Positions 9,618-18,333 of a stretch of 57,473 bases of DNA are shown piece by piece. The notes below the pieces were generated by a model. That model worked only from the letters and a program-made list of their open reading frames with translations, was not told the origin of the DNA and ran no database searches. Source of the DNA: Phenylobacterium deserti (GTDB lineage Bacteria; Pseudomonadota; Alphaproteobacteria; Caulobacterales; Caulobacteraceae); the NCBI GenBank assembly GCA_945883235.1, contig CAMCXF010000017.1:1-57473 (forward strand), given 5' to 3'. Position 1 is the stretch's first letter. Every line of letters begins with the position of its first letter. The position numbers and the translations under genes were made by a program.

Positions 9618-12134
9618 CTATTCGCTACGCAATGCCGGCGCGGGCCGCTTCGAAAGGGCCTGGAACGCCGCCATCAATCCGCCGATCCCGGCCAGCAGCG
9701 AGGCGATGGCCAGCAGGGTGAACACGCCCGCCCAGTCGACACTCCACTCGGTCTCGAACACGCGCACCACCACCGGCCAGGCGGCGGCATAGCCCAGGGC
9801 GACGCCGGCCGCCCCCGCGATCAGACCCACCAGGCCGTATTCCAGCACATAGGCGCTGAGCACCTGGGCGCGGCTGGCGCCCAACACTTTCAGGATCGCT
9901 GCCTCGCGGGTGCGCTCGATGGCGCGCGCCGCGATGGCACCGGCCAGCACCAGCAGGGCGGCCATCAGGGCCACAGCGGCGGCGCCCCGCACGGCGAGGG
10001 CGACGCGGTCGAAGAGTTCAGTGGCGGCCTCAAGCTGTTCGCGCACCGAGATGATGTTCACCTCGGGAAACGTAGCCCCCAGCCCCCGGAAAATCCTCTG
10101 TTCCTCGGCCAGGGTGGCCTTGGCGATGGCGAACTGGCGCGGGTTGGCACCCTCGATGGCGGCAGGCGTCAGGACCAACGGGAAACTGGCCCCGAAGCTG
10201 CCGAAATCGACGCGCCGGATGACGGCCACTTTCGTCACGATCTCGCGGCCCAGGATCGAGATCGTCACCTCGTCGCCGATCTGGATGTTGGCGGCGCGGG
10301 CCGGGTCCTGGCCCATGGCCAGCAGGGGCGGCCCGGCATAGTCGGCGGCCCACCACTTGCCCTCAACCACGCCGGCGTTCGGGGGTTCGGGACCCAGCGC
10401 CGACAGGCTGATGTCGTTGTCATAGGCCCAGCGACCTTCACGCCCCAGCTTGTCCTTGACCACCGGCTGGCCGCGCACAGCAGTGATGCGTCCGGTCAGG
10501 AAGGGTGCGCGCAGATAGGTGTCAGTGTCAGGCTTTCGGCCATAGCCCTTGGCCACTTCGGCGTCGAACTCGGCCACGCGTTCGGCGGGCACCTGGGTGA
10601 AGACCAGAGCGGGCGCGGTCTGGGGCGCGATGATCGATATCTCGCGTAGCAGGCTGGACTGGATCAGCACCACAGCCGCAAGCAGAGCGAAACCAAGGCC
10701 GATGGCGGGGGCCGCCGTACGCGCAGCGGAGCGCGGTCCCGCCAGGTTGGCCAGCGCGATGCGAAGCGATCCACGTGTGCCGCCCCGCATCCGCCCGGCC
10801 AGGATCGCGCCACCCCAGCCTGCGGCCCAGAGCACCACGAACGCCACCGCGACGCCGGCGATCATCAGAGTGGCTGCGAACGGCGTCGGGGCCGTCCAGA
10901 TCGCCAGACCGCCGAGACCAACGGCAGCCAGCAGCGCCCCGATCATCTCCGGGCCAAAGGTCAACTTGCCGGTCATGTCGCTTCGGAAAAGACTGGCCGG
11001 GGGCGTGGTCCGGGCCCGCGCCAGCGGCGCCAGCGAAAACGCCGCCGCCGACAGCACCCCGAACGCGGCAGCCTTCAGCAGCGGCATCGGATAGATGGCA
11101 AACAGCGCCGGGACCGGCAGGTCGCCCTGGATCGCTGCGCCCAGGATCAGCGGCGTGGCCGCGCCGACCGCCAGCCCGATGGCCACGCCGAGCAACGACA
11201 GCAGTCCGATCTGGGCCAGATAGATATCGCGGATCAGGCCACTTTCGGCCCCAAGCGCCTTGAGGGTGGCGATGGCCGGTTTGCGGCTGTCCACATAGGC
11301 GCTGACGGCACCGAACACGCCAAGACCGCCGGCCACCAGCGACGCCAGTCCGATGAAGCCCAGGAAATACTCCAGCTGGTCGATGATGCGACTGACGCCC
11401 GGCGCGGCGTCATTGCGGTCGCGAACACGAACCCCGCCCTTGATATCGCGCTGAACACCGGCCTTGGCGCGCGCCAGATCCAGGCCTGGGCTGAGCGCAA
11501 TGCGGGCCGTCTCACCAAACGGCAGGCCAGGCTCCAGCATGCCGCCCTGTTCCAGCGCGCCACGCGCGGTCAGCACGCGGGGCCCGAGCTGGAAGCCGCG
11601 CGACAGACGGTCAGGTTCCTGTTCCAGCACTGCGTTGACACGCATCGACACGTTGCCGACCAGGAATTCGTCGCCCACTTTCAGGCCCAGCCGATCCAGC
11701 AGGGTCTGCTCCACGGCAGCGCCCCAGACCCCGTCGCGCAGCACCAGAGCCGGTGCCAGCGGCAGCCCGCCCTTGAGCGTAACCGTCCCCGCCAGCGGGT
11801 AGGCTTTGTCGACGCCTCGGAACTCGACCAGACGGCGCTCCCCGCTCGTCGCCTCGGCCATTGCGGGCGAGGCCACGGAGTATGTGACCTTTCCCCGTGC
11901 CGCCAGTTTCTGCCGCTCTGCAGGCGTGAGCTGGCGCTGGTTGACTGAAACGGCGATATCGCCACCCAGAATGTCACGGGCCTCTGTGGCAAGCCCGCGC
12001 CGGAACGCCTCCGCCGTCGAGCTGGCGGCTGCGATCGCCGCCACGCCCAGCGCCAGACAGGCCAGGAAGATACGAAAGCCCTTCACCCCGCTCCGCAGTT
12101 CGCGCGTGGCAAACCGCAACCATAGTGGCGTCAT
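9618..12134 (-). CDS. ABC transporter permease, YbbP/FtsX (MacB-like) family
   Basis: 838-aa membrane component of an ABC system of the YbbP type (two FtsX domains). An N-terminal membrane segment is followed by a large periplasmic domain, a cluster of about three helices (LVAGGLGVFGAVSAYVDSRK, LIRDIYLAQIGLLSLLGVAIG), a central membrane block, a second periplasmic domain, and a C-terminal FtsX block (AILKVLGASRAQVLSAYVLEYGLVGLIAG). FtsX-type helices with the K-x-LGAS motif couple to the ATPase. The start overlaps the ATPase stop by 4 bp (ATGA), so they are translationally coupled. By analogy with LolCDE/MacB, it probably extracts or exports lipids or envelope molecules rather than importing solutes. 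Substrate unknown. Confidence 0.93.
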   Translation of the reverse strand: MTPLWLRFATRELRSGVKGFRIFLACLALGVAAIAAASSTAEAFRRGLATEARDILGGDIAVSVNQRQLTPAERQKLAARGKVTYSVASPAMAEATSGERRLVEFRGVDKAYPLAGTVTLKGGLPLAPALVLRDGVWGAAVEQTLLDRLGLKVGDEFLVGNVSMRVNAVLEQEPDRLSRGFQLGPRVLTARGALEQGGMLEPGLPFGETARIALSPGLDLARAKAGVQRDIKGGVRVRDRNDAAPGVSRIIDQLEYFLGFIGLASLVAGGLGVFGAVSAYVDSRKPAIATLKALGAESGLIRDIYLAQIGLLSLLGVAIGLAVGAATPLILGAAIQGDLPVPALFAIYPMPLLKAAAFGVLSAAAFSLAPLARARTTPPASLFRSDMTGKLTFGPEMIGALLAAVGLGGLAIWTAPTPFAATLMIAGVAVAFVVLWAAGWGGAILAGRMRGGTRGSLRIALANLAGPRSAARTAAPAIGLGFALLAAVVLIQSSLLREISIIAPQTAPALVFTQVPAERVAEFDAEVAKGYGRKPDTDTYLRAPFLTGRITAVRGQPVVKDKLGREGRWAYDNDISLSALGPEPPNAGVVEGKWWAADYAGPPLLAMGQDPARAANIQIGDEVTISILGREIVTKVAVIRRVDFGSFGASFPLVLTPAAIEGANPRQFAIAKATLAEEQRIFRGLGATFPEVNIISVREQLEAATELFDRVALAVRGAAAVALMAALLVLAGAIAARAIERTREAAILKVLGASRAQVLSAYVLEYGLVGLIAGAAGVALGYAAAWPVVVRVFETEWSVDWAGVFTLLAIASLLAGIGGLMAAFQALSKRPAPALRSE

Positions 12135-12841
12135 GCGGGCTCGACCTGACGACCGTCGCGCAGCATCACGGCGCGCTGCGCCCGCGCTGCCAGTGTCGTG
12201 TCGTGGGTGACCAGAAGCAGGGCCGCGCCGGTCTGATCGATCAGCTCGAACAGCATGTCGGCGACCATTTTCGCGTTGGCGCTGTCGAGGTTGCCGGTCG
12301 GTTCGTCGGCAAACAACAGGGCCGGGCTGGGTGCCAGGGCGCGCGCCAGAGCCACCCGCTGCTGCTCACCGCCGGACAGCTGGTGCGGGTAGTGGCGCGC
12401 GCGCGCGCTCAGGCCCACGCGGTCCAGCCACTGGCGTGCATGATCCATCGCCCCGGGTTTGCGGGCGATCTCCATGGGCGCGGCAACATTCTCCTCCGCC
12501 GTCATATTGGGCAGCAGGTGGAAGGACTGGAACACCAGGCTGACGCGGCCGCGCCGGAGCTTGGCCCGGCCATCTTCGTCCAGCTTGCTCAGATCCTGTC
12601 CGAACAGCTCGACGCGGCCGGAGCTGGGTTGCTCCAAACCAGCCGCCACAGCGATCAGCGATGATTTTCCGGAGCCGGACGCGCCCACCAGGGCCACCTG
12701 TTCGCCTTTGCCCAGGGTCAGGCTGAGGTTACGCAAAATCTCGACGGGGCCTGCAGCGGACGGCAGGGTCAGCCCCACATTGTCCAGCACCAGTGGCGGT
12801 AAATCGTCCAAAGAAGCCCTCGGCAGTTGAGTGACGCTCAA
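12131..12841 (-). CDS. ABC transporter ATPase, YbbA/LolD-like
   Basis: 236-aa cytoplasmic ATPase partner of the YbbP permease. It shows a complete nucleotide-binding site: Walker [10 protein letters not shown] (about residues 54-62), Q-loop in [17 protein letters not shown], signature [15 protein letters not shown], Walker [14 protein letters not shown] and the H-loop LLLVTHD. The PTGNLD form of Walker B is typical of the LolD/MacB/FtsE group. The only in-frame start near the N-terminus is TTG 12841, with AAGGGAG very close to it. Only 21 bp separate it from the divergent TesA-like gene, so at least one of the two promoters must lie inside the neighbouring coding sequence. The ybbA-ybbP/tesA divergent pairing is conserved widely in proteobacteria. 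Confidence 0.95.
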   Translation of the reverse strand: MSVTQLPRASLDDLPPLVLDNVGLTLPSAAGPVEILRNLSLTLGKGEQVALVGASGSGKSSLIAVAAGLEQPSSGRVELFGQDLSKLDEDGRAKLRRGRVSLVFQSFHLLPNMTAEENVAAPMEIARKPGAMDHARQWLDRVGLSARARHYPHQLSGGEQQRVALARALAPSPALLFADEPTGNLDSANAKMVADMLFELIDQTGAALLLVTHDTTLAARAQRAVMLRDGRQVEPA

Positions 12842-12862
12842 GCTCCCTTACATAGGACGTTC

Positions 12863-13492
12863 ATGCTCACGCCAAGACCCTCTCGCAGAACCTTTTTCGC
12901 ATTGTCCGTTTTGGTGGCGGCATGGCCGGCTTTTGCGGCGCGTCCGCTGGTTATAACGGTCCTGGGGGACTCGATCACGGCTGGCTATGGCCTGCCCGGC
13001 AGGGCCGCCTTGCCGAACCAGTTACATCTCGCCTTGACCCGACTGGGCATCGCCAATGTGGTGCGCGCGGCCGGTGTCAGCGGCGACACCACCGCCGGAG
13101 GTCTGGGACGCGTCGATTTCAGCGTGCAGCAGGACACTGATCTGGCCATCGTGGCCTTGGGGGGCAACGACCTGCTGCAAGGGCTGGATCCCAAAGGCAC
13201 CCGCGCCAACCTCGACGGCATCATCAGGAAGCTGAAAGCCCGCAGGATTCCGGTCCTGCTGGCGGGCATTGCCGCGCCGACGCAGGTGGGCGGCGGCTAC
13301 GCGCGCGACTTCAATTCCGTTTTCACGGGCCTCGCCAAGGCCCACAGCGTGCCTCTCTATCCCAACCTGATCGAGGGCGTTGCGCGCCAACGCACCCTGA
13401 ACCAGCCCGACGGCATCCACCCCAATGCCCGGGGCGTTCAGGTGATCACGGCGCGGCTGGCACCGGTGGTGGCGAAGGCTCTGAAGCGCTGA
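12863..13492 (+). CDS. tesA: SGNH/GDSL arylesterase / lysophospholipase, TesA-like
   Basis: 209-aa exported esterase, starting at ATG 12863 (AGGACG before it), with an N-terminal signal sequence about 1-29 (basic SRR then hydrophobic). It is a SGNH hydrolase: block I VLGDSITAGYGLP carries the nucleophile Ser, block III LGGNDLLQG the oxyanion Asn, and block V DGIHPNARG the catalytic Asp-x-x-His. TesA of E. coli is a periplasmic thioesterase I / protease I / lysophospholipase L1 and is also encoded divergently from ybbAP. The shared context supports orthology and a joint role with the exporter in lipid turnover. In vivo substrate is not determined by sequence. Confidence 0.93.
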   Translation: MLTPRPSRRTFFALSVLVAAWPAFAARPLVITVLGDSITAGYGLPGRAALPNQLHLALTRLGIANVVRAAGVSGDTTAGGLGRVDFSVQQDTDLAIVALGGNDLLQGLDPKGTRANLDGIIRKLKARRIPVLLAGIAAPTQVGGGYARDFNSVFTGLAKAHSVPLYPNLIEGVARQRTLNQPDGIHPNARGVQVITARLAPVVAKALKR

Positions 13493-13525
13493 CCCTGCCC
13501 GTCCAGAGCGGGCCCGGAAAAGACC

Positions 13526-14377
13526 TTATAGCCGCCCTGCCCCGAAGGTGTCGCAGGCGTCGGGGTCGCCGGACTGGGAGCCTTTGCGGAACCAGCGCAT
13601 GCGTTGCTCGGAGCTGCCGTGTGTAAAGGCATCGGGCACGACGCGTCCTTGGGATTTGCGCTGCAAAGTGTCGTCGCCCACCGCAGATGCGGCGCGCAGA
13701 CCGTCCTCTATATCTGTCGGATTGAGACTGACCTTGCCGCCGGAGACTTCTGACGCGCGAGCGGCCCACACACCCGCATAACAATCGGCTTGAAGTTCGA
13801 GCCGCACCGACCCGCTTTCAGCTCCTTTCGCACCCATCTTCTGCGCCTGATCGTTGGCACCGGTCAGGTTCTGGACGTGGTGGCCGATTTCGTGGGCGAT
13901 CACATAGGCCCGCGCCGCCTCACCGCCGGCACCGTACTTGGTCTCAAGTTCCTGCCAGAACGACAGGTCCAGGTAGACCTTGCGGTCCGCCGGGCAATAG
14001 AATGGACCCATAGCCGACTGTCCCGTGCCACAGCCGGTGCTGGTGGCCTGATCGTAGAGCACTATGGCATCAGCCGGCCGATAGGTCTGGCCGGACTGGC
14101 GGAACACGGCCCGCCAGACATCGTCGACATTGGTGGACACCACGTCGACGAAGCGACCGGCCTCATCCTTGGGTGTTCCCTGGACGCCTTCCTGCTGAGC
14201 CGCTGGCCCTGCTCCACCGCCAACCACGCTGAGGGTGGTGGAAGGGTCAACGCCGAACACGAAGTAGCCGATCAACGCCAGGACGACGCCGCCGACCCCC
14301 ACGCCGCCGACGCCCACTGAGCCCATGCCGCGTCGATCCTCGACACCGCCGCCATCACGCCCGTCCTGCCAACGCAT
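13526..14377 (-). CDS. neutral zinc metallopeptidase, YpfJ family
   Basis: 283-aa membrane-anchored protein. A short charged N-terminus (MRWQDGRDGGGVEDRRG) and a Gly-rich transmembrane segment (about residues 20-43) lead to an extracytoplasmic peptidase-like domain with HEIGHHVQN at about 162-170, the zincin HExxH motif. Cys pairs near 116-128 (GCGTGQSAMGPFYC) are a family feature. YpfJ-family proteins are annotated as predicted neutral zinc metallopeptidases, with few members characterised. The C-terminus SQSGDPDACDTFG is the usual ending. It is convergent with tesA and followed upstream by the TPR gene on the same strand, 24 bp away. Confidence 0.92.
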   Translation of the reverse strand: MRWQDGRDGGGVEDRRGMGSVGVGGVGVGGVVLALIGYFVFGVDPSTTLSVVGGGAGPAAQQEGVQGTPKDEAGRFVDVVSTNVDDVWRAVFRQSGQTYRPADAIVLYDQATSTGCGTGQSAMGPFYCPADRKVYLDLSFWQELETKYGAGGEAARAYVIAHEIGHHVQNLTGANDQAQKMGAKGAESGSVRLELQADCYAGVWAARASEVSGGKVSLNPTDIEDGLRAASAVGDDTLQRKSQGRVVPDAFTHGSSEQRMRWFRKGSQSGDPDACDTFGAGRL

Positions 14378-14401
14378 ACCCCCATAACTCCGTGCCAGGC
14401 C

Positions 14402-14959
14402 TTAGCGGCGACCGACCGAGAAACGCGCCAGTTCCTTCTTGGGTTGCTCCCAGTCCGGCTTCAGCTCGATCGCCTTCTGATAGTCGAAATAGGCGGCCTT
14501 CATGTTGTCGAGACCCTCATAGGCCAGCGCGCGATTGTAGTAGGCCTTCTCCGGCTCATCGACGCCCAATTCCAGCGCCTTGTTGAGGTCGGTCAAGCCC
14601 TCGGCATATCGACGGGCACCCACCGAGGAGGCACCCCTGTTGATATAGGCCTCACCCAGGTCCGGCTTGGCCTGGATTGCCTTGTTGAAATCGAACTCGG
14701 CCGAGGCGAATTCCTTGCGGCGCAGCTTCAGCACCCCCCGGTTCACATAGGTGCCAGCCCGGTCGCGCATGCTCAGCAACTCACTGTCCAGCGCCATGGT
14801 GCAGACGGCTTCGAATTTGAACTCGGTGGCGCCGCTGAGCGCGGCCTTGGAACAGGCCTGCGCCATGCCCCCACCGATCACGGTGACAGCGGCTTGCGAG
14901 GCGGTGGCGGTGACTGCGAACGCCAGAGCGGCGCTGAGTATCACTCGGGTCTTGATCAT
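14402..14959 (-). CDS. exported tetratricopeptide-repeat protein
   Basis: 185-aa protein starting at MIKTRVILSAALAFAV; the longer frame upstream lacks a signal and is not used. A signal peptide (about 1-23, ending SQA) is followed by a Cys pair region and then about three TPR units (SMRDRAGTYVNRGVLKLRRKEF; LGEAYINRGASSVGARRYAEG; KAYYNRALAYEGLDNMKAAYFDYQKA). TPRs mediate protein-protein contacts, and a periplasmic location is inferred. Many Caulobacterales genomes encode similar small TPR proteins with no assigned role. It could share a transcript with the YpfJ-type gene. Confidence 0.87.
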   Translation of the reverse strand: MIKTRVILSAALAFAVTATASQAAVTVIGGGMAQACSKAALSGATEFKFEAVCTMALDSELLSMRDRAGTYVNRGVLKLRRKEFASAEFDFNKAIQAKPDLGEAYINRGASSVGARRYAEGLTDLNKALELGVDEPEKAYYNRALAYEGLDNMKAAYFDYQKAIELKPDWEQPKKELARFSVGRR

Positions 14960-15042
14960 GATGTCGGCTCCGGAAATCGGACGCGGCGCGGTTGGCCCGC
15001 GCGACCTACTGGCGCACAGACTCCGCTTCCGGCGCTGTTGTG

Positions 15043-15990
15043 TCAATTCTCGGCCCCGCGAAACCGGCGTAGTTCGCGATGCAGGATGTAGACCCCGCTG
15101 CTCGCCACGATCACCGCACCCACCAGCGTCAGTGGATGCGGTAGTTCTCCCCAGAACAACAGACCCAGACCAGCGGCCCAGACCAACTGGGTATAGTCAA
15201 ACGGCGCCACCACCCCGACAGGTGCGTTGCGCAACGCCTCGGTCAGCAAGAGCTGGCCAATCCCGCCCAGCAGCCCAGCCAGAACCAGCATGGCCAGCGT
15301 CAACGGAGCCGGCGTCACCCAATGGAATGCCGACCCCGCCAGACCCACCACCACGCCGCCCAGGGTGAAATAGAACACGATCGTCGGCCCCCGCTCCGTG
15401 TCAGCGATCTGGCGAATGGCCACCATGGCACCGGCTGCGCCAATGGCACTGAGTATCCCCAGGGTGACGCCCGGCAGGTTCAGCTCACCCGGGATCGGCC
15501 TGGCCATGAGCAGTACGCCCAGAAATCCGAACACAACGGCGGCCCAGCGGTGACGCCCCACCGCTTCGCCCAGCAACAGGGCCGAAAGCGCGGTCATGAA
15601 CAGCGGCGACGTGAACTGCAGCGCTGTCGCCTCGGTCAATGGCAGGTGCTGCACCGCCGAGAACCCGCAGACCATGCCCGTCAACCCGATAACTGACCGC
15701 GTCAGATGCCCCAGCGGCCGCCGGGTCTTCAGCACCTCGAACCCGGTGGTCCGCCAGATGTAGAGCCCGAGCGGCACGAACGCGAACAGGTTGCGGAACA
15801 GGATGATCTCGAACACCGGAATCCCGCGCTCGCCGGTCCATTTCACGATGGCCGACAGACCGGCCAGAAACGCCATCGCGCCCACGCGCAGCGTGATGCC
15901 CAACAGGATGCGTTGCTTCTGGGCATGGCTGACGGCGGGCTGGGTCACGACGCGGCTGTACGTGGCCGTACGGCGACCGTCCAGCGCCAC
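15043..15990 (-). CDS. DMT-superfamily transporter (EamA family)
   Basis: Integral inner-membrane carrier of about 315 aa with roughly ten transmembrane helices in two EamA halves (first half about 25-160, second about 175-305). It ends with a short basic tail (HRELRRFRGAEN). EamA proteins export amino acids, nucleobases or other metabolites; the substrate cannot be told. The annotated start is GTG 15990. A second GTG at 15948 (MTQPAVSHAQK) would remove 14 residues, and neither has a convincing ribosome-binding site. It overlaps nothing and is followed on the same strand by the TPR gene. Confidence 0.9.
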   Translation of the reverse strand: MALDGRRTATYSRVVTQPAVSHAQKQRILLGITLRVGAMAFLAGLSAIVKWTGERGIPVFEIILFRNLFAFVPLGLYIWRTTGFEVLKTRRPLGHLTRSVIGLTGMVCGFSAVQHLPLTEATALQFTSPLFMTALSALLLGEAVGRHRWAAVVFGFLGVLLMARPIPGELNLPGVTLGILSAIGAAGAMVAIRQIADTERGPTIVFYFTLGGVVVGLAGSAFHWVTPAPLTLAMLVLAGLLGGIGQLLLTEALRNAPVGVVAPFDYTQLVWAAGLGLLFWGELPHPLTLVGAVIVASSGVYILHRELRRFRGAEN

Positions 15991-16167
15991 CGCAGTTTAA
16001 GTGGCTACGCTCAGCCACTGCACGTTTTCTGGCAGAATTCGCCCGAGTCTCTGGCCTTTACGCCGCGATAGCTAGAAGGAGTTTTCTCAAGATGGATACT
16101 CCCAAACGGGTGCCATTTCCGGCGGGCTAGCGAACAAGCCCCCATCCTCAAAACTGTGCTTGCCATC

Positions 16168-16196
16168 GCAATTAACTCCTTAGGTAGAGTAATTGC
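16168..16196. repeat. imperfect palindrome in the 16.0-16.3 kb gap
   Basis: The 312-bp stretch 15991-16302 has no credible gene. It holds a short dyad, GCAATTAACTC (16168-16178) facing GAGTAATTGC (16187-16196), in AT-rich surroundings that differ from the flanking coding DNA. It lies about 110 bp before the cyclase-family gene and could be a regulator site or a weak hairpin; no matching regulator is identified. Confidence 0.4.
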
Positions 16197-16302
16197 CATC
16201 TTTTAGTGTATTTTGAGCAACCTTTTTGGAGACTCTCGCCGCGGCCCGCTTCCACGCCTAAGCTCTGCCAAAGCGGTTCCGGCCGCGCCCCGGAGGACAC
16301 TG

Positions 16303-17085
16303 ATGGCCCGTCGCCTTGTCGATCTCTCGATCCCCATCACCAACGACGTGGTCACCGACCCCGAACACATGCGGCCCAAGGTCTCCTACTCCCGGCACAA
16401 GGATACAATTCCCCAGATGGCGGCTTCATTCCCCGGACTGACCGCAAACGACATGCCGGATGGCGAGGGTTGGGCGGTGGAGCACGTCTCACTCTCCACC
16501 CACAATGGCACCCATATGGATGCGCCCTGGCATTTTCACTCCACCACCGACCAGGCCACGACCACCCGCGCCGCGCCCACCATCGACGAGGGGCCGCTGG
16601 AGTATTTCCTGCAGGCGGGCGTGAAACTCGATTTCCGCCACTTCCCTGATGGCTATGTGGCCACAGGCGCTGACGTTGAGGCCGAACTACTCCGCATCGG
16701 TCACACCCTTCAGCCCCTGGACATCGTGCTGGTCAATACCGCGGCCGGTGCCGCCTACGGAGCCGCCGACTTCATCCACAAGGGCTGCGGCATGGGCGAG
16801 GAGGCAACCCTGTATCTGACCGAGCGCGGGGTGAAGGTGGTGGGCACTGACGCCTGGTCGTGGGACGCGCCGTTCAGCCATACCTCCAAACGCTGGGCCG
16901 AGACGCGCGACCCGAAAATCATCTGGGAAGGCCACAAGGCCGGCCGCTTTCGCGAGTACTACCAGATCGAGAAGCTCACCAACCTGGAGGCCCTGCCGGC
17001 CAATGGCTTCACCCTCTCGTGTTTTCCGGTGAAGATCGCAGGGGCCTCGGCCGGATGGATCCGGGCGGTGGCGATCTTCGATTGA
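16303..17085 (+). CDS. cyclase-family metal-dependent hydrolase (kynurenine-formamidase-like)
   Basis: 260 aa, starting at ATG 16303 with CGGAGGAC upstream. It has the cyclase-family metal-binding motif HNGTHMDAPWHFH (family pattern HxGTHxDxPxHF) at about residues 67-79. ADFIHKGCGMGEEATLYLTERGVKVVGTDAWSWD further on is also typical. The fold hydrolyses amide or lactam bonds with a bound Mn/Zn. Members include KynB, isatin hydrolase and trans-dienelactone hydrolase. The length (about 50 aa longer than KynB) and the SHTSKRWAETRDPKIIWEGHKAGR segment argue for the less-defined cyclase subgroup. No tryptophan-catabolic neighbours are present. The XRE gene behind it is convergent, 12 bp away. Confidence 0.88.
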   Translation: MARRLVDLSIPITNDVVTDPEHMRPKVSYSRHKDTIPQMAASFPGLTANDMPDGEGWAVEHVSLSTHNGTHMDAPWHFHSTTDQATTTRAAPTIDEGPLEYFLQAGVKLDFRHFPDGYVATGADVEAELLRIGHTLQPLDIVLVNTAAGAAYGAADFIHKGCGMGEEATLYLTERGVKVVGTDAWSWDAPFSHTSKRWAETRDPKIIWEGHKAGRFREYYQIEKLTNLEALPANGFTLSCFPVKIAGASAGWIRAVAIFD

Positions 17086-17097
17086 AAGTTCGGCCGC

Positions 17098-17316
17098 TCA
17101 GTGGGCGTCGGTCCACTGGAACACATCCTCAAGCGCCGCTCCGAACACCCGCGAGATGCGGAACGCGGCCTCCAGCGAGGGAGAGTATTTCCCGGCCTCG
17201 ATCGCGGCAACAGTTTGGCGCGTCATGCCGATGCTATCGGCCAGCTCGCTCTGGGTCATTTCGCCGTGCTCAAATCGCAGGCGTCGGATCTGGTTGGCGA
17301 TAGGCGGACGCGGCAT
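17098..17316 (-). CDS. small XRE-family repressor
   Basis: 72-aa Cro/CI-type protein that is essentially one helix-turn-helix domain: IANQIRRLRFEHGEMTQSELADSIGMTRQTVAAIEAGKYSPSLEAAFRISRVFG. The recognition helix is in MTRQTVAAIEAG. Such short regulators are usually encoded with a small membrane protein, as here: the upstream gene on the same strand ends 3 bp before this start. Auto-repression of the pair from the AT-rich gap at 17737-17878 is the simplest model. Confidence 0.92.
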   Translation of the reverse strand: MPRPPIANQIRRLRFEHGEMTQSELADSIGMTRQTVAAIEAGKYSPSLEAAFRISRVFGAALEDVFQWTDAH

Positions 17317-17319
17317 AGC

Positions 17320-17736
17320 TCAGACGCCGCGCCGGAACATGACAATCTGCGCCGCTGACACCACCAGGGTCGCTACCACCACATCCAGCAGGGCAAAGTT
17401 CAGCAGGTCGATCTTCGAGATCTCCATGTGCCCCGGGATCGCCAGCGCCAGCACCCCGGACATCAGCACATAGTACCCCAGCCCCCGCGCCCGCATCTGG
17501 ATCAGCTGCTCGCGCTCGTCCTTCAGCACGGGGGCTGACGTCGGCACCAGTCGCGCAGCCACGGCGTGCAACCCGATCTGCAGCACCACCAGCGCACTGA
17601 CACACAGCAGCAACAGGTGCAGTGTCGCAAAACTGGGAGCGCGAACCTGGCCGGTGGCCAGCGACCCGAAATAGACTCCGAAACACCCCAGCACACTGGT
17701 CAGAGTGATCCAGGCCGATATCTCCCGAAACGACAT
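17320..17736 (-). CDS. small inner-membrane protein paired with XRE regulator
   Basis: 138 aa, four predicted transmembrane helices (about 8-28, 36-60, 88-104, 112-133) with a short charged loop RLVPTSAPVLKDEREQLIQMRARGLGYY between helices two and three. The DERE-x-LI-x-(K/R)-AxxxGY pattern is common to DUF2178-like membrane proteins that sit beside one-domain XRE repressors in bacteria and archaea. The family name is a best guess. The start has GCAGGAGACTGCA upstream. Function unknown. Confidence 0.82.
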   Translation of the reverse strand: MSFREISAWITLTSVLGCFGVYFGSLATGQVRAPSFATLHLLLLCVSALVVLQIGLHAVAARLVPTSAPVLKDEREQLIQMRARGLGYYVLMSGVLALAIPGHMEISKIDLLNFALLDVVVATLVVSAAQIVMFRRGV

Positions 17737-17762
17737 TGCAGTCTCCTGCCTGGAAATCGCGT

Positions 17763-17791
17763 TTGACAGTATGTTAGATATTTTTTACATT
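17763..17791 (+). promoter_or_regulatory. candidate sigma-70 promoter for lipoprotein gene
   Basis: TTGACA (17763-17768), a 17-bp spacer and TACATT (17786-17791) lie in an AT-rich 142-bp divergent gap, about 85 bp before the lipoprotein start. The same gap must also hold the promoter and any operator of the XRE/membrane-protein pair on the other strand. Boundaries are by eye. Confidence 0.42.
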
Positions 17792-17878
17792 GAGTTCGGA
17801 ATTATTGACATTGATAGCGGCAACCGAGCGCCCTCGCAAGACGGGCGACCCCGCTCAAGCCGCCGCCAGGAGACACCC

Positions 17879-18298
17879 ATGAACCCTGTAATCTGGATCT
17901 GCGGTTTTGGCGCCGTACTGGCCGTCGGCCTCACCGCCTGCGACGGCCACCTACCGATGCACGGACATGGCGCAAGGCACGCGCCGCCCGGCCAGGCCTC
18001 GATCAACTTCCAGGGCAATGAAACCGCAGCGTTCATGGCGAACCCCAACGTCCGCGCCTACTATGACCTGACCGTAAAAACTTTCGCCGGCGGCGCGGAC
18101 AAGGTGAACTTCCCGGTTTACCAGGACCAGTCCTACGCCCTATTCCGGGCGATAGGGGTTTCGATGGGCGTCGGCCCAGCCGCCATGCAGGACCATCTCA
18201 AGGACATCCCTGGTCAGATGCTCAGGATCGTCAGGGACGACCCCTCGGTGCTGAAGGACTTCGACAGCTTCAAGGTGGCCTTGGTCGGACCGGAGTAG
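17879..18298 (+). CDS. small lipoprotein of unknown function
   Basis: 139 aa, starting at ATG 17879 with GCCAGGAGACACCC before it. The N-terminus has a hydrophobic signal and a lipobox LTAC at about residues 18-21, giving a mature lipid-linked Cys followed by DGHLPMHGHG, a His-rich stretch that might bind metal. The rest (AFMANPNVRAYYDLTVKTFAGG onward) is predicted helical and is not a family I recognise. It stands alone between a divergent XRE pair and convergent dnaG. Confidence 0.85.
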   Translation: MNPVIWICGFGAVLAVGLTACDGHLPMHGHGARHAPPGQASINFQGNETAAFMANPNVRAYYDLTVKTFAGGADKVNFPVYQDQSYALFRAIGVSMGVGPAAMQDHLKDIPGQMLRIVRDDPSVLKDFDSFKVALVGPE

Positions 18299-18333
18299 GG
18301 CTTGACGCTTGCGCGCGTCGACAACGCAACCGG

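Noticed and set aside
8654..9721. 355-aa plus-strand frame
   Set aside because: Covers the LuxR-type regulator in antisense; no protein features.
16011..16199. 62-aa minus-strand frame in the gap before the cyclase gene
   Set aside because: No ribosome-binding site and no protein-like pattern; the gap looks regulatory.
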